Source: Nioella nitratireducens (GTDB taxonomy: Bacteria > Pseudomonadota > Alphaproteobacteria > Rhodobacterales > Rhodobacteraceae). Taken from it: 64,000 nt of DNA. The position numbers and the translations under genes were made by a program. The notes below the pieces were generated by a model that was not told the origin of the DNA, ran no database searches, and saw only the letters and a program-made list of their open reading frames with translations. Positions 8,602-16,289 of the stretch are shown one piece after another; position 1 is the first letter of the stretch, and each line of letters begins with the position of its first letter. The DNA is taken from positions 62,001 through 126,000 of the forward strand of contig NZ_MNBW01000012.1 of the NCBI RefSeq assembly GCF_001879715.1, read 5' to 3'.

Positions 8602-9968
8602 TGGGAACGGTCAGGCGGCTGACCCATGGCGAAGGGCTGATGCAACGCGCGTTTCGCAGTGCGGGGCTGAACTTCATGGGCTTTGGCTTCAGCCAGGTCC
8701 TGCGGCTGGCGTCGAACCTCGTTCTGACGCGGCTGTTGTTTCCCGAGGCTTTCGGGGTCATGGCCATGGTTTCGGTCTTCCTGATGGGTCTGGCGATGTT
8801 TTCCGATGTCGGGGTCGGCCCCGCCATCATGCAGAGCAAGCGTGGCGATGACCCTGATTTCCTCGATACGGCATGGACCATCCAGATCGTGCGCGGCGTC
8901 GGGTTGTGGGCCGTCGCCTGCGCGCTGACATGGCCGATGTCTGTCTATTTCGGTGAGCCGGATCTGGTCTATTACCTGCCGGTCGCGGCGCTGACGCAAC
9001 TCATCCTCGGCTTCACCCCCACACGCTACGAAACCGCCAACCGGCATTTACGGGCCGGGCGGGTGACGCTGCTGGAGATGATGACACAGGTGATCGGCGT
9101 GCTGGCGGCCATCGGCTTGGCCTGGGCGCTGCAATCGGTTTGGGCACTGGTCTTTTCCGGCCTCGTTTCCGCGATGATGCAGGTGCTGTTGTTCGATCTG
9201 TTCCTGCCCGGCGCACGCAACCGGGTCCGGTGGGAAAGGGCGGCGGCGCATGAGCTGATCCATTTCGGGAAATGGGTGTTTCTCAGCACCATCGCGGGAT
9301 TTGCCATCGGGCAGGCGGACAAGGTGATCATCGGCGGCTGGCTCAGCACCCATGATTTCGGCATCTACAATATCGGCTATTTCTGGGCCTCCTTCCCGTT
9401 CATGGTCGGCTCGGTGGTGGTGCGCAAGGTGATGATCCCGATCTATCGCGAAAGCCCGCCCGCCGAGAGCCGTGAGAACTTCCTGCGGTTGCGCAAGATC
9501 CGGGTACTGGCGACGGCGGGGATGATCGCCATGGTGATGGTGCCCGCGTTTCTGGGGCATACGTTGATCGACCTGCTCTATGACTCGCGCTACCTTGCGG
9601 CGGGCGGCATGGTGGTGCTGATTTCGGTCGTCCAGATCCCGGCCATCGTGGGGGTGACCTATGATCAGGCGGCGTTGGCGGCGGGTGATTCCAAGCGGTT
9701 CTTCGTGCTGGCGGCGACGCGGGCAGTGTTCGTGGCCACCGGCATGGTGGTCGGGATCACGTGGTTCGGGTTGCCGGGGGCCTTGGCCGGGCAGGGGCTG
9801 GCCATGCTGGTCGCGCATCCGGTCGTGGGGTGGCTGGCCTCTCGGCAAAAGGCGTGGGATCCGGGCTTTGACCTGCTGTTCTTCGCCGTGGGCGGCGGGT
9901 TGGGGGCCTTGGCCTTGTGGCTGAACTGGCCGTTGGTCGGGATGCTGGCACAGATTCAGCCCGGCTAG
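8598..9968 (+). CDS. Wzx-like polysaccharide flippase (oligosaccharide translocase)
   Basis: A 456-residue polytopic membrane protein of the MVF/MATE-like flippase superfamily. It begins MMGTVRRLTHGEGLMQRAF, then SAGLNFMGFGFSQVLRLASNLVLTRLLFPEAFG, the usual first two helices of Wzx/RfbX proteins, and has about 12-14 hydrophobic segments with short loops. I chose the ATG at 8598 because it overlaps the upstream stop as ATGA; the ATG at 8583 would add five residues. Wzx proteins move undecaprenyl-linked repeat units across the inner membrane for polymerisation, fitting the Wzy-like protein at 934. It ends the polysaccharide island. Confidence 0.87.
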   Translation: MMGTVRRLTHGEGLMQRAFRSAGLNFMGFGFSQVLRLASNLVLTRLLFPEAFGVMAMVSVFLMGLAMFSDVGVGPAIMQSKRGDDPDFLDTAWTIQIVRGVGLWAVACALTWPMSVYFGEPDLVYYLPVAALTQLILGFTPTRYETANRHLRAGRVTLLEMMTQVIGVLAAIGLAWALQSVWALVFSGLVSAMMQVLLFDLFLPGARNRVRWERAAAHELIHFGKWVFLSTIAGFAIGQADKVIIGGWLSTHDFGIYNIGYFWASFPFMVGSVVVRKVMIPIYRESPPAESRENFLRLRKIRVLATAGMIAMVMVPAFLGHTLIDLLYDSRYLAAGGMVVLISVVQIPAIVGVTYDQAALAAGDSKRFFVLAATRAVFVATGMVVGITWFGLPGALAGQGLAMLVAHPVVGWLASRQKAWDPGFDLLFFAVGGGLGALALWLNWPLVGMLAQIQPG

Positions 9969-10022
9969 GCCCGCGCGACGGGGGCGGTTGGCTTGCGCGC
10001 GAATGCCCCGTAGGATCGGGCC

Positions 10023-10433
10023 ATGCCTGTCGATGTTCTACAGTCTTCCAAAGGATATGATCGCGTCCGTCTCGGGTGCCCTTGGCTGATGGGCTTTGCG
10101 CTGCGCTGCCAGACCGGGGGGCAAACGGCTCGCACCATTCGCAGCGGGGATATCGGCCACGTGCATGTGGTGACACAGGCCGTGTTCGACGCGCAGCGCG
10201 GTTCGACGCAATGGGTCCGGTCCCAAGCGCACTTGGGCGAAAGCGTCAGTTTCCTGTCCGGGCCGCATCTGGCGGGGCGCGACAGCGCGTCACTGGTCTT
10301 TCTGATCGTGCTGGAAGATGCGGAGCACCTTGCCTTGCGGATCGCAACCGCCCCCGGATCGTTCGAGGATGCGGGCTTCAAGATGTTTCGCAGTTTCGTC
10401 ACCGCGCAGCAGCAGCGCGCGGCGCAAGGCTAG
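10023..10433 (+). CDS. Small protein of unknown function
   Basis: A 136-residue open frame with codon use like its neighbours (strong G/C in third positions), which is why I prefer it over the overlapping reverse frame. No family is recognised. It is probably soluble, with an alternating beta pattern (SASLVFLIVLEDAEHLALRIATAP) and a C-terminal helix (EDAGFKMFRSFVTAQQQR). There is no signal peptide or membrane segment. It follows the flippase after 54 bases but the spacing does not prove co-transcription. It is convergent with ssrA. Confidence 0.5.
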   Translation: MPVDVLQSSKGYDRVRLGCPWLMGFALRCQTGGQTARTIRSGDIGHVHVVTQAVFDAQRGSTQWVRSQAHLGESVSFLSGPHLAGRDSASLVFLIVLEDAEHLALRIATAPGSFEDAGFKMFRSFVTAQQQRAAQG

Positions 10434-10539
10434 GGCCGCGATCGTCGCTTTGACCAGCCGGAAACCCTGCGCGGACAGCGCCCACTGCACCGCTACGTCG
10501 TAAGAGGCGGCAAGGAAGTGCAGGCTTCTGTTGCCAGGT

Positions 10540-10830
10540 GCCTGCGAACCCCGCCTTAAGCTGCTAGGCCCAAGGACTTAAGTTTCGGCGACTTAAGCAG
10601 CTTACGCTGCCAGAGCCATTGCCGGAGCACGATTGTCGTTTGCAATTGTACTGTTTGGGCCGGTACGGTGGCACCCCGCCGAGACAAAGCTAACCCCTTT
10701 AGACGTTCGTCGATCCTGTTTCGGCCCCATGATCCCCAAACGAAGGATTTTTGGTGGAGCCGCCGGGTACCGCCCCCGGGTCCGATCCGCTTATTACGAG
10801 CGCGTTTATGTCCATAGTCCCCGAAGAGAC
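10540..10830 (-). ncRNA. ssrA: tmRNA, circularly permuted two-piece form (ssrA)
   Basis: Reading the minus strand, the acceptor piece comes first and ends with a genomically encoded CCA at 10754-10752 (CGGCTCCACCA). A 23-base spacer follows, then the coding piece starts at 10728 with GGGGCCGAAACAGGATCGACG. The first seven bases pair with CGGCTCC of the acceptor piece, with the G·U pair at position 3 that tRNA-Ala-like tmRNAs keep. The resume codon is GCA at 10643-10641 and the encoded tag is ANDNRAPAMALAA followed by TAA at 10604-10602. The full tag with the charged alanine is AANDNRAPAMALAA. Permuted order is the known alphaproteobacterial form. The outer 5' and 3' ends given are approximate. 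Confidence 0.93.
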
Positions 10831-10836
10831 ACGACA

Positions 10837-10864
10837 GATATAGGCGCGTTTTGTGCCGGTGCAA
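10837..10864 (-). promoter_or_regulatory. Probable sigma-70-type promoter of ssrA
   Basis: On the minus strand there is a -35 box TTGCAC (10864-10859), a 16-base spacer and a -10 box TATATC (10842-10837). This would start transcription near 10830, just ahead of the tmRNA acceptor piece. Pattern match only. Confidence 0.55.
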
Positions 10865-11081
10865 AGGGGGGGCGTGTCCCCGGCCACGAATTTGGGCGTT
10901 TCTTGCGCACATGGCCGGGTTCGCCCCGGCCGCTGTTTGACAGCCGCCGGAGGATGGCACACAGTCGCCTCGATCGACGGTCCGGCGCGCAAGGCCATGC
11001 TCAGGGCATGTGCGTCGTGACGGGGCGATGCAGATTGTCGGAATGGCAGCACGCAAAGCCTCGGGTATGGGGGAAACTGGG

Positions 11082-11606
11082 ATGTCGAAGCTGATAGGTG
11101 TCGCGTATTGCTCCAAGGCGACGCAATTTTCGTTCCGTGAGGTCGACGAGATTTTAAAGGTCTCGCGCACCAACAACGCGCGCGACGGTCTGACTGGGGC
11201 GTTGATCTACGACAACGCCACGTTCCTGCAATGGCTTGAAGGCGGCGAGTCGGAAATCCGGCAGGTCTTCGGGCGCATCTCGCGCGACGAGCGGCATAGC
11301 GAAATCAAGCTGTTATCGGTGCGCAGTCTGGAGGGGCGATGGTTCCCCGACTGGTCGATGACCGCAGCCGTGACCGAAGGGCAGACTCTGCGCGGGCTAA
11401 AGCTGGTGCCGCATATCTCTCTGTCCGGGTTCGATCCTTACGGCTGGTCCGAAGAGGATGTCGCCACCTTCATGACCTCGCTGAGTGATTACCTGACGCG
11501 TCGGCCTGCCCCGAAATCCGAGCGCTTGCCGGAACAGGTGGCGCCGCGAAAATTGTCGCATGATCCAATGGTGTGCCTCGACCGGCATTTGCGCCGGGGG
11601 GTCTGA
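11082..11606 (+). CDS. BLUF-domain blue-light sensor protein
   Basis: A 174-residue protein whose first ~95 residues are a BLUF (FAD-binding blue-light) domain. The residues that make the photocycle are all present: Y9 with S11 in the first strand, N32 in TNNARDGLTGALIY, Q50 in FLQWLEGG, and W91/M93 in FPDWSM, spaced as in AppA (Y21, N45, Q63, W104, M106). The remaining ~80 residues (from about 95) have no recognised output domain and end in a basic tail, so it is a short stand-alone BLUF protein that would signal through a partner. I start at 11082 because MSKLIGVAYCS is the normal BLUF beginning. It is convergent with the GntR gene. The partner is unknown. Confidence 0.9.
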   Translation: MSKLIGVAYCSKATQFSFREVDEILKVSRTNNARDGLTGALIYDNATFLQWLEGGESEIRQVFGRISRDERHSEIKLLSVRSLEGRWFPDWSMTAAVTEGQTLRGLKLVPHISLSGFDPYGWSEEDVATFMTSLSDYLTRRPAPKSERLPEQVAPRKLSHDPMVCLDRHLRRGV

Positions 11607-11676
11607 TTAGAGCGTGGCGCAGCCGGGGCGACCATCTGCCCATCACACAGGCTGCCGTGATCGCGGTTTCGTGGCC

Positions 11677-12411
11677 TCAGGCCCCGCGTTTGGCGCGCTC
11701 CTCCATCACCGACCGGGCAAGGTGGATTGTATAGCGTTCTAATCGCGTCAAACCGTCCCGCGCGGCTTCGCCGTCCTGCGCCTCGATCGCATCGGCAATG
11801 GCCGTATGCAGACCGACGATTTCCTCGCGCGAGCGGGCGGTGAAGGTAATCATGTTCATCAGGGGCTGCATCCCCTCGACCGCGCCCGCCAATTGATACG
11901 ACAGCACCGGGTTGCCCGCCCCGTCAACCAAGGCCCGGTGAAACGCCACGTCCGAGGCGCAGAAGGCCTCGTCTGTCAGGCCGGGCTGCTGCTGGCGAAA
12001 GATCTCGGCGCGCATGGTGGCCAGATGATCGGCGCTGCGCCGTTGCGCCGATAGCGGCGCGCAGGCCCGTTCCAGCGCGTAGCGCGCTTCGCAGGCGGTG
12101 TCGAAGCGGACGTCATTCATGCTGAGCAGAAGCGTTGCCGTGGTGATCTGTTGCCCATAGGCGTCGGGATAAGACAGCCGGTTGATAAAGGCACCGCCAA
12201 ACGCCCCGCGCTGCGTTCGGATCAGCGATTGCGCCGCAAGACGTTTCAGCGCCTCGCGCACCGTCGGGCGCGAGACCTCGAACTGGTCGGCCAATTCGGC
12301 CTCCGAGGGCAGGCGCTCATCTACTATAAGATCCCCCGCGACGATGGCGTCACGGATGGCCTTGGCGATCTGGGCCGACAGGTCGGCGGGATTTGACGGA
12401 TCAATTTTCAT
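11677..12411 (-). CDS. GntR-family regulator, FadR/FCD subfamily
   Basis: A 244-residue transcription factor. Residues about 10-75 form the winged helix-turn-helix (LPSEAELADQFEVSRPTVREALKRLAAQSLI), and residues about 90-235 are the all-helical FCD effector domain with histidines in DVAFHRALVDGAGN and near ERYTIHLARSV that usually bind a metal and an organic acid. It is divergent from the DUF2182-DUF1326-dmdA-acuI run, and a perfect inverted repeat sits directly before its own ATG. In Ruegeria pomeroyi I recall a GntR gene next to dmdA, so this is a likely local regulator of DMSP use. The ligand is unknown. Confidence 0.88.
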   Translation of the reverse strand: MKIDPSNPADLSAQIAKAIRDAIVAGDLIVDERLPSEAELADQFEVSRPTVREALKRLAAQSLIRTQRGAFGGAFINRLSYPDAYGQQITTATLLLSMNDVRFDTACEARYALERACAPLSAQRRSADHLATMRAEIFRQQQPGLTDEAFCASDVAFHRALVDGAGNPVLSYQLAGAVEGMQPLMNMITFTARSREEIVGLHTAIADAIEAQDGEAARDGLTRLERYTIHLARSVMEERAKRGA

Positions 12412-12412
12412 T

Positions 12413-12436
12413 TGTCAGACATTTAAAAGTCTGACA
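12413..12436. promoter_or_regulatory. Inverted-repeat operator between GntR and the dmdA run
   Basis: TGTCAGAC and GTCTGACA form a perfect inverted repeat around an 8-base AT-rich centre (ATTTAAAA). The sequence GACATTTAAA also occurs twice as a direct repeat across the site (12418-12427 and 12433-12442). It starts one base from the GntR start codon and is 37 bases before the GTG of the divergent gene. Size and place suit an autoregulatory FadR-type operator. Binding is inferred. Confidence 0.65.
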
Positions 12437-12472
12437 TTTAAATTGCAAGAGTTGAGTCGGGGAGGTCGCGCG

Positions 12473-13234
12473 GTGATTGCAACACGGATCAGGGCGATGC
12501 GGGGGCCGCATTGGCTGGCGCTGTTCGGGCTGATCCTGTTGGCCTGGGCGATCTTGTATATGATGTCGGTGCCTGCCGATCTGCGTGCGGCGGGGCAGCT
12601 TTACGGCCCTGATTTCTGGTCCGACTTTTGCACGCTGACGCCCGATGGCGCGGGATTTTCCAAGATGGCCGTGATGTGGGCGCTGATGTCGGCCGCGATG
12701 ATGGCCCCGACGGCGCTGCCCGCTTTCGCCACCTATGAAGACCTGTCAAGGACTGGGGCCGAAACCCGCTTTGGCGCATTGGTTGCGGGCTACCTGTCGG
12801 TCTGGCTTGGCTTTTCGCTGGTCGCCGCCGCCGCCCAGGTGGTGTTGTTCCGCGCGGGCCTGCTCGACCCTTTCGGAACCAGCTTGTCGGCTGTGCTGTC
12901 TGCCGGGTTGCTGGCCCTTGCGGGGGCGTATCAGTTCAGCCGCCTGAAAGAGGCGTGCCTGTCCAAATGCCGCGCGCCGCTGACCTTTTTCATGCAGCAT
13001 TGGGACGAGGGGCCGATGCGCAACGGCGTCCGGCTTGGCCTTGTCTGCCTTGGCTGTTGCTGGGCGCTGATGCTGCTCGGCTTTGTCGGTGGCGTGATGA
13101 ATATCGCTTTCATGGGGCTCGCAACGCTTCTGATGGTGATCGAGAAACTGCCCGATGTCGGGCGATGGCTGACACGTCCCCTCGGGGTGGCGCTGCTGGC
13201 CGGGGCGGCGTGGGTCGCCTTCACTGGTCTTTGA
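12473..13234 (+). CDS. DUF2182 integral membrane protein
   Basis: A 253-residue membrane protein with about six hydrophobic helices. It matches the DUF2182 family ('predicted metal-binding integral membrane protein') in its features MAVMWALMSAAMMAPTALP, then LKEACLSKCRAPLTFF and GLVCLGCCWALMLLGFVGG. The conserved cysteines and methionines face the membrane core. The GTG start at 12473 is supported by GGAGG seven bases upstream; earlier starts run antisense into the regulator. DUF1326 follows after 16 bases, a pairing seen in many bacteria. Function is not established; metal handling is inferred from the cysteines. Confidence 0.82.
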   Translation: MIATRIRAMRGPHWLALFGLILLAWAILYMMSVPADLRAAGQLYGPDFWSDFCTLTPDGAGFSKMAVMWALMSAAMMAPTALPAFATYEDLSRTGAETRFGALVAGYLSVWLGFSLVAAAAQVVLFRAGLLDPFGTSLSAVLSAGLLALAGAYQFSRLKEACLSKCRAPLTFFMQHWDEGPMRNGVRLGLVCLGCCWALMLLGFVGGVMNIAFMGLATLLMVIEKLPDVGRWLTRPLGVALLAGAAWVAFTGL

Positions 13235-13250
13235 GAGAGGAGAGAGACAC

Positions 13251-13886
13251 ATGGCACTCGATGGCGAGGTTGGAACCGTCCCTTGGGCGATCAAGGGCGA
13301 GTTGATCCTGAACTGCAACTGCACGGTGTTTTGTCCCTGCGTGATCTCGCTCGGTCAGCACCCGCCGACCGAGACCTGGTGCCAGGCGTGGTCGGGCGTG
13401 CGCATCGACGAAGGCCACTACGGCGACGAAGACCTGTCGGGTCTGAACGTGGGCCTGCTGCTGGAAATCCCCGGCTACATGGCGCGCGGCGGCTGGAAGG
13501 CGGCGGCATTCATCGACGAACGCGCGAGCGAAGCCGCCTATGACGGGCTGGTCAACATATTCTCGGGCGCGGCCAAGGGAACCACGGGGCTGTTCAAGAT
13601 GCTGGTGGCAGAGTTCCTCGGGGCCGAGCGCGCGCCGGTCGTTTTCGAGACCGAGGGCAACGCCCGCCGCCTGATGGTCGGCAAGAAGATCCAGGGCGAG
13701 GTCGTGCCGGTGCCGGGCCATCAGGGCAAGGATATCGTCGTGACCAACTCGGAATACTGGATGGGCCCCGATATCACCGTCGGCACCGCCACCAAGGGCC
13801 GCGTGCGCGCCTTTGGCCGGGTTTGGGATTTCGACGGCAAGTCTGCGGAAATCTGCCAGATCGACTGGAAAGGTCCGGGCCGCTGA
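13251..13886 (+). CDS. DUF1326 protein with paired CxC motifs
   Basis: A 211-residue soluble protein of the DUF1326 family. The N-terminus holds four cysteines as C22-N-C24 and C28-P-C30, a compact set suited to binding a soft metal. The rest is predicted beta-rich, with a late segment NSEYWMGPDITVG. GAGAGGAGAGAG precedes the ATG as a strong ribosome binding site. It lies directly after DUF2182 and 76 bases before dmdA, so all are likely on one transcript. No biochemical role is known to me. Confidence 0.82.
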   Translation: MALDGEVGTVPWAIKGELILNCNCTVFCPCVISLGQHPPTETWCQAWSGVRIDEGHYGDEDLSGLNVGLLLEIPGYMARGGWKAAAFIDERASEAAYDGLVNIFSGAAKGTTGLFKMLVAEFLGAERAPVVFETEGNARRLMVGKKIQGEVVPVPGHQGKDIVVTNSEYWMGPDITVGTATKGRVRAFGRVWDFDGKSAEICQIDWKGPGR

Positions 13887-13962
13887 GCGCCATCTGATCC
13901 GCACCGAGGCGGGCGCATCCCGCCTCGACCCCCTGTCCCCACCCTTGCCGGAGTCTGCCGCA

Positions 13963-15066
13963 ATGGCACAGATTTCTCTGTCACGGCGCCTGCGCCGCAC
14001 CCCCTTTTCCGCCGGTGTCGAAGCCGCCGGCGTCAAGGGATATACTGTCTATAACCACATGTTGCTGCCGACGGTGTTCCGCTCGGTGCAGGAAGATTAC
14101 CACCATCTCAAAGAGGCGGTGCAGATCTGGGACGTCGCCTGTGAACGGCAGGTGGAACTGCGCGGCCCCGATGCCGGGCGGCTGATGCAGATGCTGACCC
14201 CGCGCGACCTGCGGGGGATGCTGCCGGGCCAGTGTTACTACGTGCCCATCGTAGACGAGACGGGGGGCATGTTGAATGACCCGGTCGCGGTCAAACTGGC
14301 CGAGGACCGCTGGTGGATTTCCATTGCCGACAGTGATTTGCTGTATTGGGTCAAGGGCATCGCCTATGGCTATCGTCTTGATGTTCTGGTCGATGAGCCC
14401 GACATTTCACCGCTCGCCGTGCAAGGGCCCAAATCCGATGAGCTGATGGCGCGGGTTTTCGGCGACTCCGTGCGCGACGTCCGCTTCTTTCGCTTCGGCT
14501 GGTTCCAGTTTCAGGGCCGCGACCTTGTGGTCGCCCGCTCGGGCTATTCCAAGCAGGGCGGGTTCGAGATCTACGTGGACGGCGAAGAAACGGGCATGCC
14601 GTTATGGAACGCGTTGATGGAGGCGGGCAAGGATCTGGACGTGCACGCGGGCTGCCCCAACCTGATCGAACGGATCGAGAGCGGGCTCTTGTCCTACGGC
14701 AACGACATGACCGACGACAACACGCCCCATGAATGCGGGCTCGGCCGCTTCTGCAACACCCACACCGCGATTGGCTGTGTTGGGCGCGACGCGCTGTTGC
14801 GGGTGGCCAAGGAAGGCCCGGTGCGCCAGATCCGACCCATCGAGATCCACGGCGACGCGGTGCCGCCCTGCGACAGGTTCTGGCCGGTGATGGCGGGCGA
14901 TCGGCAGGTGGGCCGCGTCAGCAGCGCAACATGGTCGCCCGACTACAACACCAATGTGGCCATCGGCATGATCCGCATGACACACTGGGACGCAGGCACC
15001 GAGGTGGACGTGATCACGCCGCAAGGCGTACGCGCGGCCACCGTGTACGAGACATTCTGGAACTGA
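13963..15066 (+). CDS. dmdA: DMSP demethylase DmdA (GcvT family)
   Basis: A 367-residue tetrahydrofolate-dependent methyltransferase that would take a methyl group from dimethylsulfoniopropionate to give methylmercaptopropionate. The N-terminus RRTPFSAGVEAAGVKGYTVY and the middle block YYVPIVDETGGMLNDPVAVK are what I remember for Ruegeria pomeroyi DmdA, and the length matches that family (about 364-369) rather than glycine-cleavage T protein. E202 and Y204 in GGFEIYV line up with residues in the DmdA active site. I start at 13963 since the family begins about ten residues before RRTPFSAG. AcuI follows after 11 bases, the same pair as in R. pomeroyi. A different aminomethyltransferase is the alternative. 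Confidence 0.88.
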   Translation: MAQISLSRRLRRTPFSAGVEAAGVKGYTVYNHMLLPTVFRSVQEDYHHLKEAVQIWDVACERQVELRGPDAGRLMQMLTPRDLRGMLPGQCYYVPIVDETGGMLNDPVAVKLAEDRWWISIADSDLLYWVKGIAYGYRLDVLVDEPDISPLAVQGPKSDELMARVFGDSVRDVRFFRFGWFQFQGRDLVVARSGYSKQGGFEIYVDGEETGMPLWNALMEAGKDLDVHAGCPNLIERIESGLLSYGNDMTDDNTPHECGLGRFCNTHTAIGCVGRDALLRVAKEGPVRQIRPIEIHGDAVPPCDRFWPVMAGDRQVGRVSSATWSPDYNTNVAIGMIRMTHWDAGTEVDVITPQGVRAATVYETFWN

Positions 15067-15077
15067 GGAGACAACCG

Positions 15078-16067
15078 ATGAAAGCACTCGTGGTCCGCAA
15101 GGAAGGCGATGAGAAACCCGTCGCTGGCGTGGAGGATATCGCCGAGGACATGCTGCCCGAGGGCGACGTGACCGTGGCGGTGGAGTATTCCACCGTGAAT
15201 TACAAGGACGGGCTGTGCATCGGGCCGGGCGGCGGCTTGGTCCGCAGCTATCCGCATGTGCCGGGCATCGACTTTGCCGGTACGGTCGAGGCCTCTGACG
15301 ACGACCGTTACAAGCCCGGCGACAAGGTGGTTCTGACTGGTTGGCGCGTGGGCGAAAACCGCTGGGGCGGCTATGCGCAGAAGGCGCGTGTGCCTGCCGA
15401 TTTCCTTGTGCCGCTGCCCGAGGGGCTGGATACCCGTCAGGCGATGGCCGTGGGTACCGCCGGGTTCACCGCGATGCTGGCGGTGATGGCGCTGGAAGAC
15501 CACGGGTTGAAGCCGGGTGACGGCCCGGTTCTGGTGACGGGCGCTGCGGGCGGCGTCGGCTCTGTTGCAACGGCAATCCTGGCCAAGCTCGGCCACGAGG
15601 TCGCCGCGGTGACGGGACGTCCCGAGCAGGAAGACTACCTGCGCGGCTTGGGCGCCAGCCAGATCGTGCCGCGCGACGAGTTGACCGAAGTGACCCGCAA
15701 ACCGCTTGAGCGCGAGCTCTGGGCGGGCTGCGTCGATGCGGTCGCGGGCGCGATGCTGGGCCGTGTGCTCAAGCAGATGAATTACGGCGCGTCGGTTGCG
15801 GCGATCGGTCTGGCCGGAGGCGCGGCCATCGACGGTGCGCTGATCACGCCCTTCATCCTGCGCGGCGTGAACCTGCTTGGCATCGACAGTGTCATGCAGC
15901 CCTATGACAACCGCCTGCGGGCGTGGCAGCGGATCGCGGCTGACCTGCCGATGGACAAGCTGGAGGCGATGGTGGAACCGGCGACGTTGTCCGACCTGCC
16001 GGGGCTTGGCCGCTCGATCCTGAAAGGGGGCGTCCGCGGGCGCGTCGTGGTAGACGTGAACGCCTGA
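15078..16067 (+). CDS. acuI: Acrylyl-CoA reductase AcuI (MDR/zinc-less alcohol dehydrogenase family)
   Basis: A 329-residue medium-chain reductase. AcuI reduces acryloyl-CoA to propionyl-CoA with NADPH, removing a toxic product of DMSP breakdown. The protein starts MKALVVRKEGDEKP, has the quinone-reductase-like YSTVNYKDGLC, and the NADP-binding loop VTGAAGGVGSVATAIL near residue 155; the catalytic zinc cysteines of alcohol dehydrogenases are absent, as expected for the YhdH/AcuI family. GAGGAG lies seven bases before the ATG. Its place directly after dmdA is the main reason for naming it acuI over the general yhdH. Confidence 0.87.
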   Translation: MKALVVRKEGDEKPVAGVEDIAEDMLPEGDVTVAVEYSTVNYKDGLCIGPGGGLVRSYPHVPGIDFAGTVEASDDDRYKPGDKVVLTGWRVGENRWGGYAQKARVPADFLVPLPEGLDTRQAMAVGTAGFTAMLAVMALEDHGLKPGDGPVLVTGAAGGVGSVATAILAKLGHEVAAVTGRPEQEDYLRGLGASQIVPRDELTEVTRKPLERELWAGCVDAVAGAMLGRVLKQMNYGASVAAIGLAGGAAIDGALITPFILRGVNLLGIDSVMQPYDNRLRAWQRIAADLPMDKLEAMVEPATLSDLPGLGRSILKGGVRGRVVVDVNA

Positions 16068-16081
16068 TCGCGTGCGATGTC

Positions 16082-16121
16082 GCCGCCTTTGGCGGGGGCA
16101 CCCTGAGCACCAAGGCGGCGG
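16082..16121 (+). other. GC-rich hairpin after acuI
   Basis: CGCCGCCTTTGG (16082-16093) pairs with CCAAGGCGGCG (16111-16121) around a 17-base loop, with a single bulged T. It lies 14 bases after the acuI stop and has no T-run, so it is not a standard terminator. The 222 bases up to the next gene contain further GC-rich complementary stretches. It may be an RNA-processing or attenuation hairpin. Confidence 0.4.
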
Positions 16122-16289
16122 GCTTGACGCCCCGAGAGCGCGCCGCTACCCCTTGGCTGTCCGCCCCGGATGGCGGGCTGCCGATGGCCCTTTCGGGCAC
16201 CGGCTCGGCTGGAAGACCTGCCAGGTTGGGGCGTGCCCGGGCCTTGGCCGGGCGTCCCCGAGGATGGTGACAGGAAAGGGACCACGGAC

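Noticed and set aside
10937-10965. TTGACA-N17-CACAGT as promoter of the BLUF gene
   Set aside because: The -35 is good but the -10 is poor, so it cannot be supported.
10556-11176. Overlapping open frames on both strands between the small unknown gene and the BLUF gene
   Set aside because: They cover the tmRNA gene and its promoter, which explain this stretch fully.
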